Positions 32,762 to 41,526 of a stretch of DNA of 64,000 bases are shown one piece after another. Position numbers and translations under genes: made by a program. Origin of the DNA: Devosia sp. 66-14. Its GTDB lineage: Bacteria > Pseudomonadota > Alphaproteobacteria > Rhizobiales > Devosiaceae. Position 1 is the first letter of the stretch. Each line of letters begins with the position of its first letter. The notes under the pieces are model-generated. The model worked only from the letters and a program-made list of their open reading frames with translations, was not told the origin of the DNA and did no database searches. Location: assembly GCA_001899085.1 (NCBI GenBank), contig MKVB01000002.1, positions 438,945-502,944 on the forward strand, written 5' to 3'.

Positions 32762-33816
32762 AGCAGGATCGTGCGCTGCGGACGGCGAAGGACCTGGTTG
32801 CAGCCGGGCTGCTCGATGCCGGGCGACTGGGCGAGGCGGAAGCGGTGGCGAAGCAATACGCCATTGCCGTAACCCCCACCGTGGCCGGGCTGATCGACCG
32901 GGATGACCCGAACGATCCGATTGCGCGGCAGTTCGTGCCTGACCTTGCCGAACTCAGCACGACGCCGGAGGAGCGGGCCGACCCGATCGGCGACCTCTCC
33001 CACTCGCCCGTCGAGGGGATCGTGCATCGCTATCCCGACCGGGTGCTGCTGAAGGCGGTGCATGTCTGCCCGGTCTATTGCCGGTTCTGTTTCCGCCGCG
33101 AGATGGTGGGGCCGGAAGGGCTGGGGACCTTGTCGGCCGAGGCGATGGATGTCGCGATCGGCTATATCGCCACTCATCCCGAAATCTGGGAGGTGATCCT
33201 CACCGGCGGCGATCCGCTGGTGCTGTCGGCGCGGCGGCTCGAGGAGATGATGCTGCGGTTGCGCGACATCGCGCACGTGAAGATCGTGCGCTTCCACAGC
33301 CGGGTGCCGGTGGTGGAGCCCGAGCGGGTCGATGACAAGCTGATTGCGGCGCTCAAGGCCAGCGGCAAGACCACCTATGTGGCGCTGCATGCCAACCACC
33401 CGCGCGAGCTGACGCCGGCGGCGCGGGCGGGGGCGGGGCGGCTGGTCGATGCCGGCGTGGTGATGCTCAGCCAGTCGGTGCTGCTGCGCGGCATCAACGA
33501 CGATCCGGACGTGCTGGCCGAGCTGATGCGGAGCTTCGTCGAGATGCGGGTCAAGCCCTACTACCTGCACCATCCGGACCTGGCGCCGGGCACGGCGCAT
33601 TTCCGGCTGTCGATCGCCGAGGGGCAGGCGCTGGTTCGCGGCCTGCGCGGCCGGGTGTCGGGCCTCTGCCAGCCGACCTATGTGCTCGATATTCCCGGCG
33701 GCTACGGCAAGGCGCCGATCGCGGCGAGCAATGTCGAGGCGACGGGCGAGGGTGAATATGCCGTGTCGGACTGGCAGGGCGGGGTACACCAGTATCCTCC
33801 GGCGGGGAGCTACTAG
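32758..33816 (+). CDS. epmB: L-lysine 2,3-aminomutase EpmB (EF-P beta-lysylation)
   Basis: EpmB is a radical SAM, PLP-dependent enzyme that converts (S)-alpha-lysine to (R)-beta-lysine for EpmA. The 352-residue protein has the cluster motif C-P-V-Y-C-R-F-C at about residues 104-111. 'EVILTGGDPLVLS' follows as the GGE-like SAM region, with the PLP-lysine region in the C-terminal third ('GGYGKAPI', the lysine within G-x-G-K). The length fits the short EpmB type rather than catabolic KamA. Translation is coupled to epmA through a 4-bp overlap. It ends just before a large palindrome. Confidence 0.94.
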   Translation: MKQDRALRTAKDLVAAGLLDAGRLGEAEAVAKQYAIAVTPTVAGLIDRDDPNDPIARQFVPDLAELSTTPEERADPIGDLSHSPVEGIVHRYPDRVLLKAVHVCPVYCRFCFRREMVGPEGLGTLSAEAMDVAIGYIATHPEIWEVILTGGDPLVLSARRLEEMMLRLRDIAHVKIVRFHSRVPVVEPERVDDKLIAALKASGKTTYVALHANHPRELTPAARAGAGRLVDAGVVMLSQSVLLRGINDDPDVLAELMRSFVEMRVKPYYLHHPDLAPGTAHFRLSIAEGQALVRGLRGRVSGLCQPTYVLDIPGGYGKAPIAASNVEATGEGEYAVSDWQGGVHQYPPAGSY

Positions 33817-33835
33817 CGCGCGGCGCACGCCCTCG

Positions 33836-34016
33836 TTCAGCCGGCGCGTGGGGCTCCCCCCTCCACCAGCTTCGCTGGTCCCCCTCCCCCGCAAGCGGGA
33901 GAGGTTCGCCGACTGCATGCTCCGTGTGCCCGAAAGGTGCAGTCGGGAGTCCTCTCCCGCTTGCGGGGGAGGGGGACCACGCGAAGGCGCGGTGGAGGGG
34001 GGGCCCCACGCACCGA
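33836..34016. repeat. Large intergenic palindrome, copy D
   Basis: The outer arms are near GCGTGGGGC/GGGGCCCCACGC. The inner arms are CCTCCCCCGCAAGCGGGAGAGG and its complement CCTCTCCCGCTTGCGGGGGAGG split around a spacer with TGCATGCTC/AGTCGGGAGT type sequence. It is the same subfamily as the copy at 56424. It fills the gap between epmB and the second GST gene, both on the plus strand. Confidence 0.8.
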
Positions 34017-34126
34017 CGGTCGCTGCCAAAAAACTTCTGCCCGCCTGTCGAATCCCGCTCTCGCGGTTCGATTAACCAGCGAAGGGCAGGACGGAGCGCT
34101 TGCCCACACAACGCGTGGAGCTTGTC

Positions 34127-34780
34127 ATGATCCCGACCATCACCGCCTTCGCAGATTCGCCCGACCAGGGCGCCGGCCAGGCCCGCGACATGCGGGTGCG
34201 CTGGGCGCTCGAAGAAGTCGGCCAGCCCTATGATGTGCGGCTGGTGTCGTTTGCCGAGATGAAGCAGCCGGAGCATCTGGCCCTGCACCCTTTCGGGCAG
34301 ATCCCGACCTATGAGGCGGGCGATGTCGGGCTGTTCGAGTCCGGGTCGATCGTGCTCCACATCGCCCAGCAGCATCCCGGCCTGCTGCCCGAGGACAAAG
34401 CCGCGCGGGCCCGCGCCATCACCTGGATGTTTGCGGCGCTCAGCACCATCGAGCCGCCGATTCTCGATCGCGAGGCGGCCGAGTATCTGGAAGGCGACAA
34501 GCCCTGGTACGCGGAACGCCTGGCGGTGGTGGAGGAGCGGATCCGGAGCCGGCTGGAGGCGCTCGCCAGCCGACTTGGCGACAGCGAGTGGCTGGATGGG
34601 GCGTTCAGCGCCGGCGACCTGGTGCTGGTCGGGGTGCTTCGCAGGCTGAAGGGCTCGGAGCTGCTGGCCGCCCATCCGAATCTTCTGGCCTATGTGGCGC
34701 GCGCCGAGGCCCGGCCGGCATTCCGACGGGCTTTCTCTGCCCAGCTGGCGGTTTTCACCGACGCTCATGCGTCGGCCTGA
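34127..34780 (+). CDS. Glutathione S-transferase family protein
   Basis: This 217-residue protein has an N-terminal thioredoxin-like domain with 'HPFGQIPTYEAGDVGLFESGSIVLHIA' (about 52-80), carrying the cis-proline and the E-S pair that contacts glutathione. A helical C-terminal domain with 'AGDLVLVGVLRRL' follows. It differs from the GST at 14767 and belongs to a different subgroup. The ATG at 34127 has GGAG about 7 bp upstream; the in-frame ATG at 34100 has no such site. The substrate is unknown. The 124-bp gap after it holds no clear signal. Confidence 0.87.
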   Translation: MIPTITAFADSPDQGAGQARDMRVRWALEEVGQPYDVRLVSFAEMKQPEHLALHPFGQIPTYEAGDVGLFESGSIVLHIAQQHPGLLPEDKAARARAITWMFAALSTIEPPILDREAAEYLEGDKPWYAERLAVVEERIRSRLEALASRLGDSEWLDGAFSAGDLVLVGVLRRLKGSELLAAHPNLLAYVARAEARPAFRRAFSAQLAVFTDAHASA

Positions 34781-34904
34781 GCGGCGCTTAAGGGTGAGGT
34801 AACCTCGTCCCCACAGGATGCGGGCAGCGTCGTTCGAACCGGCGACGCTGCCAGCTGCCCGGAGCGTTCCCGCGTCGGGCTTCGTCGCGTTTCAGGGGAT
34901 GTGC

Positions 34905-35399
34905 ATGCTCAAGCTCTTTTCGGCGTTCGTCATGGTGCTGCTGGCGACAGCGGCGAACGCCCAGGAATGGCTGTATGAGGACGCGAGCGTGCCGATCGCC
35001 TATTTCGACAATGGCGAGGCGCAGTTCCAGTTCGCCTGCCGCGGCGGCGACCTGGCCATGGGCTTCTGGGTGCGGGCGCCGCACCGGCAGGTGGCCGGGG
35101 CGGGCGCGATGAACCTGGCGATCACGCCCGATGCCGCGGAAGGCTCGGCCATCTCGGCGGCCGGCGGCAGCAGCTTCGCCCAGGATATTCCGCTGATCCA
35201 CAGCGATGGCAGTTCGATGATCGTGCGCGGCCCGGTGGCCCGGCAATGGGCCCGCATAGCGCAGCAGGCCCGCACTGCGATCCGGGTTGCCTATGTGCGG
35301 TCGAAAGCCGGGGGCGGGCTCGAGGTCTTCGACAGCAACATGTTCGGCGCCAAGGGATCGTCGGCGGCGATCAAGAAGCTGCTCGACCGCTGCCGCTAG
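34905..35399 (+). CDS. Exported protein of unknown function
   Basis: This 164-residue protein is not recognised. It begins with a signal peptide (about residues 1-17, hydrophobic, ending ATAANAQ). A mature domain with two widely spaced cysteines ('FQFACRGGD' near 36-44 and the C-terminal 'LLDRCR') follows and could form one disulfide. The mature part alternates strands and turns, like small periplasmic beta proteins often seen in Hyphomicrobiales. The ATG at 34905 is chosen because AGGGG lies 7 bp upstream and the signal peptide begins there. It is followed by the convergent iron transporter operon. Confidence 0.6.
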   Translation: MLKLFSAFVMVLLATAANAQEWLYEDASVPIAYFDNGEAQFQFACRGGDLAMGFWVRAPHRQVAGAGAMNLAITPDAAEGSAISAAGGSSFAQDIPLIHSDGSSMIVRGPVARQWARIAQQARTAIRVAYVRSKAGGGLEVFDSNMFGAKGSSAAIKKLLDRCR

Positions 35400-35441
35400 G
35401 CGCAGGTCGGTGGGTGGGCAGCAGGGCCGCGGCGCAGGTGA

Positions 35442-36215
35442 TCAAGCCGCGACGCGCGCCGCCTCGACCGTGCCGTCGACGATGACGTGCGGCAGGCCGC
35501 GCGAGCAGGTCTCGATGCGGGCCTCGACGCGATAGACATCGCGCAGCAGCTCGACGGTGATCACGTCGGTGGATTTGCCGCAGGCGATCATCCGGCCATT
35601 GACGATCACCATTGTCTGGTCGGCGAAGCGCAGCGCCTGGTTGAGGTCGTGCAGCGCGATCAGCACGATCATGCCGCGGGCCCGGGCGGTCTGCTGCATG
35701 AAGCCGAGCACTTCCACCTGGCGATGCAGGTCGAGGGCCGACGTCGGTTCGTCCATCAGGAGAATTTCCGGCTCGCGCACCAGCGACTGGGCGATGCTCA
35801 CCAGCTGGCGCTGGCCGCCGCTCAACTCGCCCAGGTCGCGGAAGGCGATCGGCCTGATGCCGAGCGCTGCGATCACGGCGTCGATGGCCTTGAGGTCGCC
35901 ATCCTCGACGCCCCAGCCGGAACCCTGCTTGCGGGCGAGAAGGATGGATTCGTACACCGTGAGCACGGCATTGGCCGACGTATCCTGCGGCATGTAGCTC
36001 AGCGCCCGGCCGGCGCGTCTCGCATCCGCGACCTCGACCGTGCCGGCACCCTGGATCAGGCCGGCGATGCGCTTGAACAACGTCGACTTGCCGGCGGCGT
36101 TGGGGCCGATGACGGCGACGATCTCGCCGGCGGTGAAGGCGGGGGTGGTGACGCCGCTGACTACGGTCTTGCGGCCATAGCCCGCCGCCACGTCATCGAG
36201 CCGGAGGCTTACCAT
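35442..36215 (-). CDS. Iron-siderophore type ABC transporter, ATP-binding protein
   Basis: This 257-residue ATPase has Walker A 'GPNAAGKST' (about 37-45), the signature 'LSGGQRQ' near 130, Walker B 'ILLMDEPTSAL' near 155 and the switch His in 'VLIALHDLNQAL'. The sequence style (FecE/FepC-like) and neighbours identify an importer for Fe(III)-siderophore or haem-like chelates. Its start overlaps the end of the permease gene by 7 bp. It is the last gene of the operon binding protein, permease, ATPase. It ends 43 bp from a convergent gene, with no obvious terminator. Confidence 0.9.
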   Translation of the reverse strand: MVSLRLDDVAAGYGRKTVVSGVTTPAFTAGEIVAVIGPNAAGKSTLFKRIAGLIQGAGTVEVADARRAGRALSYMPQDTSANAVLTVYESILLARKQGSGWGVEDGDLKAIDAVIAALGIRPIAFRDLGELSGGQRQLVSIAQSLVREPEILLMDEPTSALDLHRQVEVLGFMQQTARARGMIVLIALHDLNQALRFADQTMVIVNGRMIACGKSTDVITVELLRDVYRVEARIETCSRGLPHVIVDGTVEAARVAA

Positions 36216-37276
36216 GACTTCCTCATGTTGCTGATGATGAGCGAGAAGAAGAAGGGCACGCCGACCAGCGCGGTGATGATGCCGATCGGGAACACCACGC
36301 CGGGGACGATCGACTTCGAGACGATCGAGGTGACCGACAGCAGCAGCGCGCCGCACAGCACCGAGCCGGGGAGGAAGAAGCGCTGGTCTTCGCCTAGGAT
36401 CATGCGGGCGATGTGTGGGCCGACGAGCCCGATAAAGCCAATGGTGCCGACGAAGCTGACCGGAATGGAGGCGAGCAGCGCGACGATCAGCATGGTCTCG
36501 AGCCGGATGTAGCGGACATTGACGCCGAAGCTCGCGGCCTTGTCCTCGCCCAGCCGCAGCGCGGTCAGGGCCCAGGCATGGCGAGCGAACAGCGGCAGGG
36601 CCACCACGACCACCAGCGCGGTGATGCCGACTTTCTCCCAGGTCGCCTTGGTGAGGCTGCCCATGGTCCAGAACACCACGGTGGCGAGTGCCTGCTCGGA
36701 GGCGAGATATTGCAGGAACGCCAGCAGCGCGTTGAAGGTGAAGACCAGCGCGATGCCGAGCAGCACCACTGTCTGCACGGTGACGCCGCGGGCCTGCGAG
36801 ATGAAGTGGATGAACATCGTCGCGACCAGCGCCATCAGGAAGGCATTGACCGGCACGGCATAGCCGGCGGGCACCGGCAGGAACGGGACGCCGATGACGA
36901 TGGCGAGAGCGGCGCCGAAGCTGGCGGCGGCGGAAATGCCGAGGGTGAAGGGGCTCGCCAGCGGGTTGGCGAGGATGGTCTGCATCTGCGCGCCGGCGGC
37001 CGAAAGCGCGGCGCCGACAACGATCGCCATGACGGCGACGGGCATGCGGATATCCCAGACCACGACGCGGATCTGGTCGGGCGCCGAGGCGGGGTTGAGG
37101 ATGGCGGCGACGACCTCGAGGATGTCGTACTTGGCCGGCCCCCAGGCGATATCGACGGCGAAGCTGACGACGAGTGCAACGGTCAGCCCGGCGAGGATCA
37201 GGATGCGCTTATAGGCAAGGGCACGGTATTGACCGTGCCCTGCCAGTTCCGCGCCTTGTGCGACCACGGTGCTCAT
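36209..37276 (-). CDS. Iron-siderophore type ABC transporter, FecCD-family permease
   Basis: This 355-residue protein has about nine to ten membrane helices and the FecCD/BtuC hallmark 'GAALSAAGAQMQTILANPLASP' near residues 87-108. 'GFIGLVGPHIARMILGEDQR' follows near 275-295, the coupling region contacting the ATPase. A single permease gene suggests a homodimeric channel. Its start overlaps the stop of the binding-protein gene by one base and its end overlaps the ATPase gene by 7 bp, so the three genes are translated as a unit. Confidence 0.93.
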   Translation of the reverse strand: MSTVVAQGAELAGHGQYRALAYKRILILAGLTVALVVSFAVDIAWGPAKYDILEVVAAILNPASAPDQIRVVVWDIRMPVAVMAIVVGAALSAAGAQMQTILANPLASPFTLGISAAASFGAALAIVIGVPFLPVPAGYAVPVNAFLMALVATMFIHFISQARGVTVQTVVLLGIALVFTFNALLAFLQYLASEQALATVVFWTMGSLTKATWEKVGITALVVVVALPLFARHAWALTALRLGEDKAASFGVNVRYIRLETMLIVALLASIPVSFVGTIGFIGLVGPHIARMILGEDQRFFLPGSVLCGALLLSVTSIVSKSIVPGVVFPIGIITALVGVPFFFSLIISNMRKSW

Positions 37277-38409
37277 CAGTCGTTCAACGAAACCCAGTAG
37301 CCGGGCTTGTAGGCGATCGGCAGGAAGCGCTCATGCAGCTCCTTGAAGGTCGCATCGGGATCGAGGTCGGCGAACAGCTCGGGGTGCAGCCACTTGGCGA
37401 TCTGCTGGATGGCCACGAACTGGAACGGGTTGGTGTAGAACTGGTGCCAGATGGCGTGGACGTTGCCGGTCTCCTTGGCCTTGACGCCGGTGAAGGCCGG
37501 GCGGTCCATCAGGGCGGCGAGCTTCACCTTGGCGGCGGCGAGGTCGGCGCCGGCGCCGACGCCGACCCAGATGCCGTCGGGCTTGGCGCTCTGGCTCCAG
37601 TTCGAGCCGGTGGAGATGTAGACGTCCGGGTTGGCGGCAATGATCTGCTCGCCGCTGACCATGCCCTGGGCGCCCGGCAGGATGTCGGTGCCGAGGTTAT
37701 GGCCGCCGGCGAGCTTCACCATGCGGCCGAAATTCTCGTCGCCGAAGGTGGCGCAGCATTCATCGAAGAAGCCCGGGGCGCGCTCGAGGAAGACCAGCGG
37801 TTCGGTCGGCTCTTTCGCCTCGATCACGTCTGTGACGCGCTTGATCTCTGCGCTGCGGAAGGCGTTGAACTCGGCGGCGCGCTGCTCCTTGCCGAACAAC
37901 TGGCCCAGGATGTTCATGCTGGCTTCGGTGTTCTTGAAGGCCTCGAGACGGAAGTCGATGAACACCACCTTCACGCCGATCGAGTCGAGCGTGTCGAAGA
38001 GCTTGGACTCCTCGGCCGGGGTCTTGGATTCGAGCGGCAGCAGCAGCACGTCGGGCTTGAGGCTGACCGCGAGCTCGGTCTGGAAGGTGCCGTCGGTCAG
38101 GTTGCCGAAGACCGGGATGTCGGCCATTTTCGGGAACTTGGCGAGATACTCGTTCCAGGTGTCGAGATCGGCGGTGCGCACGTCGTCGCGCCAGCCCACC
38201 ACCCGCTTGAACGGGTCCTCGGTGTCGAGCACCGAAACGAAATAGATCTGGCGGCCTTCGCCCAGGATGACGCGCTCGACCGGCTTGTCGAAGCTGACCT
38301 CACGTCCGGCGACGTCGGTGACGGTGAAGGCCTGGGCCTCGGCGGCGGCCGTGCCGACAAGCGCCGAGAGCGTCGCGATGGCGACAGCGAAGAAAGTTCT
38401 GCGAAGCAT
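37276..38409 (-). CDS. Iron-siderophore type ABC transporter, periplasmic binding protein
   Basis: The 377-residue protein has a Sec signal peptide (about 1-24, ending AAAEAQA). It then has the FepB/TroA fold start 'VTDVAGREVSFDKPVERVIL', with the typical 'DxxGRxVxxPxxxxRVV' pattern of iron-chelate binding proteins. The mature protein has adjacent cysteines in 'FFDECCATFG' near residue 205. It should deliver the ferric chelate to the downstream permease. The upstream region contains a 31-bp operator-like inverted repeat and is shared with a divergent methyltransferase gene. Iron-responsive control is likely but not proven by sequence. Confidence 0.9.
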   Translation of the reverse strand: MLRRTFFAVAIATLSALVGTAAAEAQAFTVTDVAGREVSFDKPVERVILGEGRQIYFVSVLDTEDPFKRVVGWRDDVRTADLDTWNEYLAKFPKMADIPVFGNLTDGTFQTELAVSLKPDVLLLPLESKTPAEESKLFDTLDSIGVKVVFIDFRLEAFKNTEASMNILGQLFGKEQRAAEFNAFRSAEIKRVTDVIEAKEPTEPLVFLERAPGFFDECCATFGDENFGRMVKLAGGHNLGTDILPGAQGMVSGEQIIAANPDVYISTGSNWSQSAKPDGIWVGVGAGADLAAAKVKLAALMDRPAFTGVKAKETGNVHAIWHQFYTNPFQFVAIQQIAKWLHPELFADLDPDATFKELHERFLPIAYKPGYWVSLND

Positions 38410-38446
38410 ATTGCATCTCGCTCGTTGGGGTGCGAGACCAGCCGGT

Positions 38447-38477
38447 ATAAAACATGATCACGCAAATCAAGTTTTAT
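38447..38477. promoter_or_regulatory. Operator-like inverted repeat in the iron transporter/methyltransferase divergent region
   Basis: ATAAAAC at 38447-38453 and GTTTTAT at 38471-38477 are perfect inverted halves with a 17-base spacer. They lie between the two divergent genes. The AT-rich palindrome would suit a Fur, Irr or RirA-type regulator, but it does not match one consensus exactly. A second small hairpin, TCTCGC/GCGAGA, lies at 38416-38437 in the transporter leader. Confidence 0.5.
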
Positions 38478-38523
38478 CTTCTGGAGTCATTCCAAACTGG
38501 CAGCCTCCCCCATGGGGAGCGGT

Positions 38524-39324
38524 ATGAGGACGTGCATGACGGCGGGAACCAATTACTCGGTACGCGACGAGATCCGCGACTACTGGTCGATGCGGGCGGA
38601 GAGCTTCGACCTCAGCCCCGGCCACGAGATTTTTTCCGAGACTGAACGCAGCGCCTGGCACCGGCTGATCAGGAAGCACCTCGGCGCGGGCGAAGGCCGT
38701 CGGGCGCTCGACCTCGCCTGCGGCACCGGCGTGGTGTCGCACCTGATGCATGACCTCGGCTACGAGGTCACCGGGCTCGACTGGTCCGAAGCCATGCTCG
38801 ACAAGGCGCGGGCGAAATCGAAGACGCGCGGGTCCTCCATCCGCTTCCTGATGCGCGATGCCGAGGCGACGGGCGAGGACGAAGCCAGCTACGATGTGAT
38901 CGTCACCCGGCACCTGGTGTGGACGCTGGTCGATCCCGCCGCCGCCTTCGCGCACTGGTTCAAGCTGCTGAAGCCGGGCGGACGGGTGCTGATCGTCGAT
39001 GGCGACTTCGTCACCCAGACCTGGTTCCGCAAGCTGCGCCGCTGGATCGACGCGGCGGTGAGCCGGTTCCGTCCGGCCAAGCCCGATCCGCGCGGCGATT
39101 TCCGCACTCAGTACCAATCGATCATGTCGCAGATCTATTTCCGCGACGGCGCCAAGGCGCCCGAAGTGGTGCGGCTGCTCGAGAGCGCCGGGTTCCGGCC
39201 GGTGATCGTCGACACCTCGCTGGGAGAGATCCATCGGGCGCAGGGCCGCAATATGCCGATCGCGCAGTTTCTCGACCGGGCGACGCAGCATCGCTATGCC
39301 ATCTGCGCGGTGCGGCCGGAATAG
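38524..39324 (+). CDS. Class I SAM-dependent methyltransferase
   Basis: This 266-residue protein has the Rossmann methyltransferase motif I 'ALDLACGTGVVSHLM' (about 61-75), motif II 'VTGLDWSEAMLDKA' and 'LKPGGRVLIVDGDF' as motif III. The substrate is not evident. Methyltransferases of this type often sit beside iron-chelate transporters, suggesting modification of a chelator or cofactor, but this is only association. ATGs at 38512, 38524 and 38536 are in frame. 38524 is chosen because GGGGAG lies just upstream. It is divergent from the iron transporter and shares its control region. Confidence 0.82.
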   Translation: MRTCMTAGTNYSVRDEIRDYWSMRAESFDLSPGHEIFSETERSAWHRLIRKHLGAGEGRRALDLACGTGVVSHLMHDLGYEVTGLDWSEAMLDKARAKSKTRGSSIRFLMRDAEATGEDEASYDVIVTRHLVWTLVDPAAAFAHWFKLLKPGGRVLIVDGDFVTQTWFRKLRRWIDAAVSRFRPAKPDPRGDFRTQYQSIMSQIYFRDGAKAPEVVRLLESAGFRPVIVDTSLGEIHRAQGRNMPIAQFLDRATQHRYAICAVRPE

Positions 39325-39382
39325 CTGGCGCCGCGGCACGGCGGACCATAGTGTCCGCCCGATAGTTTCGACAGGCAGCCCG

Positions 39383-40219
39383 ATGACCACCGCACCGACC
39401 TGGCCGTTCCCATGGCCCGAAGAGCAGATCGTGCACTATACCGCCTACCGCGTCGCCGAACCCCTCGCCATCGACGGTCGGCTCGATGCAGCGAGCTGGC
39501 GGCTGGCCCCGCGCTCGCCGCGCTTCGTCGACCTGATCAGCGGGCAGCCGACCGTGCACGACACCCGCGCCGCGGTGTTGTGGGACGATACGCACCTCTA
39601 TGTCGGCTTCTGGGTGGAGGAGCCGTTCGTCGAAGCCAAGCTCACCGAGCGTGACGCGCTGATCTGGAGCGAGAACGATATCGAGCTGTTCGTCGCCGGC
39701 GCCGATGCCTATTACGAGCTGGAGCTCAATGCGCTGGGGACGATCTACGAGGCGTTCTTCGTCTGGGACGATGCCTATGAGCGGCGTGGGTTCAGCAAAG
39801 CGGCGGAGTTCTCGCGCATTGCACCGGGAGCGAAGCCGTGGAACGGGGTGGGGTTCGACAAGCATCCCAGAGGGACGCGGCTGGGGCTGTTCCACTGGGA
39901 CATGCCGGGGCTCAGGGCCGCCGCCGCGATCGACGGCACGCTCAATGACAATGCCGACAGGGATCGCGGCTGGACGGCGGAGATCGCCATCCCCTGGGCC
40001 AGCATGGGCTGGCTCGCCACCGATGGCCGCGCCTTGCCGCCGCGCGACGGCGACACCTGGCGGATGGATTTCTCGCGCTTCAACACCTACCGCGCGGCCA
40101 AGCCGGCCGAGGATTCCGGCGGCTGGGCGCTCAGTGCGCACGGGGTGTGGGATTCGCACGTGCCCGAGCTGTTCCCGCATGTGCATTTTTCGACGAAGGT
40201 GGTGGGGAGCGCGGGGTAG
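39383..40219 (+). CDS. CBM9-like carbohydrate-binding family protein
   Basis: The 278-residue protein resembles the carbohydrate-binding module family 9-like proteins. It has 'IDGRLDAASWRLAPRSPRFVDL' near residue 30-50, 'VLWDDTHLYVGFWVEEPFV' near 65-85 and 'IWSENDIELFVAG' near 95-108. 'GWTAEIAIPWASMGWLA' appears further on. No signal peptide is seen, which is unusual for a glycan-binding domain, so it is probably cytoplasmic or its start is misplaced. The ATG at 39383 has a weak ribosome site. No glycosidase domain is fused. Function beyond probable sugar binding is unknown. Confidence 0.75.
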   Translation: MTTAPTWPFPWPEEQIVHYTAYRVAEPLAIDGRLDAASWRLAPRSPRFVDLISGQPTVHDTRAAVLWDDTHLYVGFWVEEPFVEAKLTERDALIWSENDIELFVAGADAYYELELNALGTIYEAFFVWDDAYERRGFSKAAEFSRIAPGAKPWNGVGFDKHPRGTRLGLFHWDMPGLRAAAAIDGTLNDNADRDRGWTAEIAIPWASMGWLATDGRALPPRDGDTWRMDFSRFNTYRAAKPAEDSGGWALSAHGVWDSHVPELFPHVHFSTKVVGSAG

Positions 40220-40265
40220 GGCTTCCCTCATGGAAATCGCATGTGGCGGGGATAGTTCGGTGTGT

Positions 40266-40406
40266 GAAGAGTACCCCCCACCCTGTCCCTCCCCCGCAAG
40301 GGGGGAGGAGACCTGCGCTTGCAGGTCATCGTCCCACGGACATCGGAGCTGCTGAGAGGGTCTCCCTCCCCCTTGCGGGGAGGGGACAGGGGTGGGGGTA
40401 CTCTTC
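40266..40406. repeat. Large intergenic palindrome, copy E
   Basis: The outer arms GAAGAGTACCCCC (40266-40278) and GGGGGTACTCTTC (40394-40406) are perfect. Inside are CCCTGTCCCTCCCC and GGGGAGGGGACAGGG, then CTCCTCCC-type inner arms. It lies between the convergent CBM9-like and nudC genes. Confidence 0.85.
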
Positions 40407-40439
40407 CCGCACCGCCCCATCAGCAGCACGGAACACCGC

Positions 40440-41399
40440 TCAATTCCCCCAATACTCCGCATCGAGCAGCTTGCCGTGGGCCCAGGCTTCGATCAGCGCG
40501 CCGGCGATGGCGCCGGGACGGGGGCGGTTGATCTCAGAGTGGGTGCCGGCGAGGATTTCCAGCACTTCGGCGCGCGTCACCCAGCGGGCATCGGACAGCT
40601 CGACCGGATCGACGGTGATCGCCTCGCTCAGCGCATCGCCCTGGCAGCCGAACATCAGCGACATCGGGAACGGCCAGGGCTGCGAGGAGACGTAGCGCAC
40701 CGGGCCGACCTTGATGGCGCTCTCTTCGAGGGTCTCGCGGCGCACCGCCGCCTCGATGGTTTCGCCCGGCTCGACGAAGCCGGCGAGCAGCGAATACATG
40801 CGCTCGGGCCAGCTGGGGCTGCGGCCGAGCAGCAGCAGGTCACCGCGGGTGATGGCCATGATCACCACCGGGTCGGTGCGAGGGAAATGCTGCACACCGC
40901 ATTGCGGGCACTTGCGCACCCAGCCACTGCTTTCGACGGCGCTCGGCGCGCCGCAATTGGCGCAGAAGCGGTGGCTCGAATGCCAGCTGATCAAGGCCCG
41001 CCCGGTGGCGACGGTCTCGCCGTCGAGCCGGGTAAGCGTCGGCATCAGGCCGCGGATTTCCATAAACTTGAGATCGGGAAAACCGGGGTGAATCTGCTGC
41101 GTCTGGTCGATGAACTGGCCGATGGTGGTGGCGTCTTCGGGCGGCGACCACAGCGGCAGGTCGGCGGCGAAGCGCGGGCCGTCCGGCGTCAGGCCGACAA
41201 ACAGCGGCGCCTCGCGGCTGTCGGCGAGGGCAGGGTGATCGAGCGGCACGGCCGCCGGCCGCGCCTCGGCATCGGCGAGCAGCTTGCCGCGCCAGAACAC
41301 CAACGTCCTGGCACGCGGATCGTTGCGGGTGTCGTCGCTGGTGCGCAGATGCGCGACGCGGTCGAGCTCACCCGGCTTGAATGCAAACGCGTAGTCCAC
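40440..41399 (-). CDS. nudC: NAD(H) diphosphatase NudC
   Basis: NudC hydrolyses NAD(H) to NMN(H) and AMP and removes NAD caps from RNA. The 319-residue protein has an N-terminal domain, then a zinc ribbon with two CxxC pairs ('FCANCGAPS' and 'KCPQCGVQHFPRTDP', about 143-175). The Nudix box 'GFVEPGETIEAAVRRETLEES' follows at about 200-222. 'SQPWPFPMSLM', the SQPWPFPxS signature that separates NudC from other Nudix enzymes, lies near 235-245. The GTG at 41399 is chosen because GAGGGGG lies about 5 bp before it. The in-frame sequence further upstream is not conserved in character. Confidence 0.94.
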   Translation of the reverse strand: MDYAFAFKPGELDRVAHLRTSDDTRNDPRARTLVFWRGKLLADAEARPAAVPLDHPALADSREAPLFVGLTPDGPRFAADLPLWSPPEDATTIGQFIDQTQQIHPGFPDLKFMEIRGLMPTLTRLDGETVATGRALISWHSSHRFCANCGAPSAVESSGWVRKCPQCGVQHFPRTDPVVIMAITRGDLLLLGRSPSWPERMYSLLAGFVEPGETIEAAVRRETLEESAIKVGPVRYVSSQPWPFPMSLMFGCQGDALSEAITVDPVELSDARWVTRAEVLEILAGTHSEINRPRPGAIAGALIEAWAHGKLLDAEYWGN

Positions 41400-41483
41400 G
41401 GCTACCCCCTCGAATTGATCGGGGAGGTGTAGGGGGATGCGGGGCGGGCTGCAAGCGTGGGCGTGGGCGCTGACCTTTCGGCT

Positions 41484-41510
41484 ATCCTCCCCCGCCACGC
41501 GGGGGAGGAT
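41484..41510 (-). terminator. Perfect hairpin after the OmdA-like gene
   Basis: ATCCTCCCCCGC at 41484-41495 and GCGGGGGAGGAT at 41499-41510 form a perfect 12-bp stem with a CAC loop, 17 bp past the stop of the minus-strand gene at 41527. There is no U-tract, so it may be a 3' stabiliser rather than a strict terminator. Confidence 0.6.
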
Positions 41511-41526
41511 CACCGGGAGCCCCCGC

